From positions 1 to 6,807 of the forward strand of contig JAHIVS010000477.1 in NCBI GenBank assembly GCA_018816605.1: a DNA stretch of 6,807 bases. The letters are read 5' to 3'. How positions within the stretch are numbered: the stretch's first letter is position 1; the number at the start of each line of letters is the position of its first letter. Under the pieces are notes generated by a model. The model searched no databases, had not been told where the DNA came from, and saw only the letters and a list, made by a program, of their open reading frames with translations. Shown here one piece after another: positions 6,206 to 6,807 of the stretch. Position numbers and translations under genes: made by a program. The DNA comes from Pseudomonadota bacterium (GTDB taxonomy: Bacteria > Desulfobacterota > Desulfobacteria > Desulfobacterales > Desulfobacteraceae).

Positions 6206-6807
6206 TCCAATAACGGATAATTCTTATTTTTTTTTGTGGCTCGGGAAAAGTTACCCTTTCCCCGGTATAAACATCAATGGCCCCCTTTAAAAAATCAAGG
6301 CCGCTGTAAACGCTGAACATGATGCTGCCTGCAATCCTGGGGTTTATTTCGATGATATGGCAGACATTTTTTGGGTCTTGTATCACCTGAATATTGACAA
6401 GGTACCTAAATTTGAGGGCACAGCCAATTTTTTCAACCAAAGGGAAAAAAGGGGCCGGGTCCACAATGGTGCCGATGATGGAAACACCGCTGGCCGTATC
6501 CCGTCGCCGGACGGACATCTTTAAAAGTCCGCCGTCCTTTGAAAACAGGGCGTCAATTGTGTATTCGTCTCCTGTAATAAAGTTTTGGATCACGCCGTCG
6601 GCCAATGATTTTTCTGCCAGCTCGGACACGGTATGGAGAATTTGCACCCCTTTGCCCCCCCTGCCGAGGTTTGGTTTAAAAACAGCCGGAACTGTTTTTG
6701 AAAATCCTGCCACCGGCAGATCATTCTCCTGGCAAAACCGCTGGAATTGTTTTTTATAAAGGCAGGTTTGGGTGGTATCGGGTGGGGGCAGCAGACATTT
6801 CTCCCAC
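6183..6807 (-). CDS. ATP-grasp ligase, C-terminal part (start beyond window)
   Basis: The frame stays open to the right edge, so the 207 visible residues are the end of a longer gene; the GTG at 6713 is not the start. Visible ATP-grasp landmarks, numbered from the first full codon, are: KKQFQRFCQENDLPV (about 18-32), like the DK..f..f..e..iPvP segment; FKPNLGRGGKGVQIL (about 43-57), the ATP-binding lysine and glycine-rich loop; the GDEYTIDALFS strand (about 79-89); and HIIEINPRIAGS (about 150-161), with the Glu and Asn that bind Mg-ATP. The tail RIIRYWNEYV resembles the RYWNE-type ending of carbamoyl-phosphate-synthase-like or PylC-like members. These enzymes activate a carboxylate as acyl phosphate and join it to an amine. 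In this operon the amine could be on an amino sugar, which is inference. An A9 tract on this strand lies at 6235-6227. Confidence 0.82.
   Translation of the reverse strand, partial: WEKCLLPPPDTTQTCLYKKQFQRFCQENDLPVAGFSKTVPAVFKPNLGRGGKGVQILHTVSELAEKSLADGVIQNFITGDEYTIDALFSKDGGLLKMSVRRRDTASGVSIIGTIVDPAPFFPLVEKIGCALKFRYLVNIQVIQDPKNVCHIIEINPRIAGSIMFSVYSGLDFLKGAIDVYTGERVTFPEPQKKIRIIRYWNEYVQDL

Noticed and set aside
6200..6240. A9 tract (minus strand 6235-6227) near the end of the ATP-grasp gene: one extra A would end the gene at TGA 6204-6202, making an ATGA overlap with the HAD ATG at 6205.
   Set aside because: The frame as given ends in RIIRYWNEYV, which resembles the normal tail of the family, so the present frame is probably right and the ATGA is coincidence. 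Slippage cannot be excluded without reads.
6711..6713. GTG as the start of the ATP-grasp gene.
   Set aside because: The frame continues to the window edge and the upstream residues match the expected segment before the ATP-binding loop.

Overview
The window is a gene-dense piece of a bacterial surface-glycan (nonulosonic acid) biosynthesis locus. It holds seven protein-coding genes and essentially no intergenic DNA. No RNA gene, mobile element, CRISPR array or credible terminator was seen. Moderate GC (mid-40s per cent by eye, not computed), A/T homopolymer-rich coding sequence and the gene set would fit a sulfate-reducing Desulfobacterota (Desulfobacteraceae-like) genome. That taxonomic guess is weak because no marker gene is present.

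Layout. On the plus strand are two genes joined by an ATGA overlap. The first (1-672) is cut by the left edge and is the C-terminal part of a GT-B-like transferase. The second (669-2747) is a 692-residue fusion of a GT-B-like module with a C-terminal GT2/GT-A-like module whose catalytic acidic motifs look eroded. On the minus strand, converging on these two with a 6-bp overlap of reading frames, is a tightly overlapping operon. In transcription order it runs: ATP-grasp ligase (cut by the right edge), HAD-family hydrolase, pseudaminic acid synthase (PseI/NeuB family), PIG-L deacetylase, and a three-part zinc-ribbon/SAM methyltransferase. Every junction in the minus operon overlaps, so translational coupling is likely.

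How they may work together. PseI condenses a 6-deoxy diacetamido hexose with phosphoenolpyruvate to make a pseudaminic-acid-type nonulosonate. The other minus-strand genes are not part of the core PseB-C-H-G-I-F route and look like a tailoring set. PIG-L could free an amine from an N-acetyl group, the ATP-grasp ligase could attach a different carboxylate to it, and the methyltransferase could methylate the sugar or the acyl group. The HAD enzyme has no obvious job in a 6-deoxy pathway. The plus-strand genes could transfer the finished sugar. This scheme is inference from family membership and gene order. The most notable points are the apparent pseudo-glycosyltransferase domain, the G8 tract at the plus-strand gene junction that would fuse the two genes if one G were gained, and the unusual tailoring set around PseI.

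Start sites for PseI and PIG-L were moved inward from the longest frames because a Shine-Dalgarno sequence and the family N-terminus both support shorter forms.
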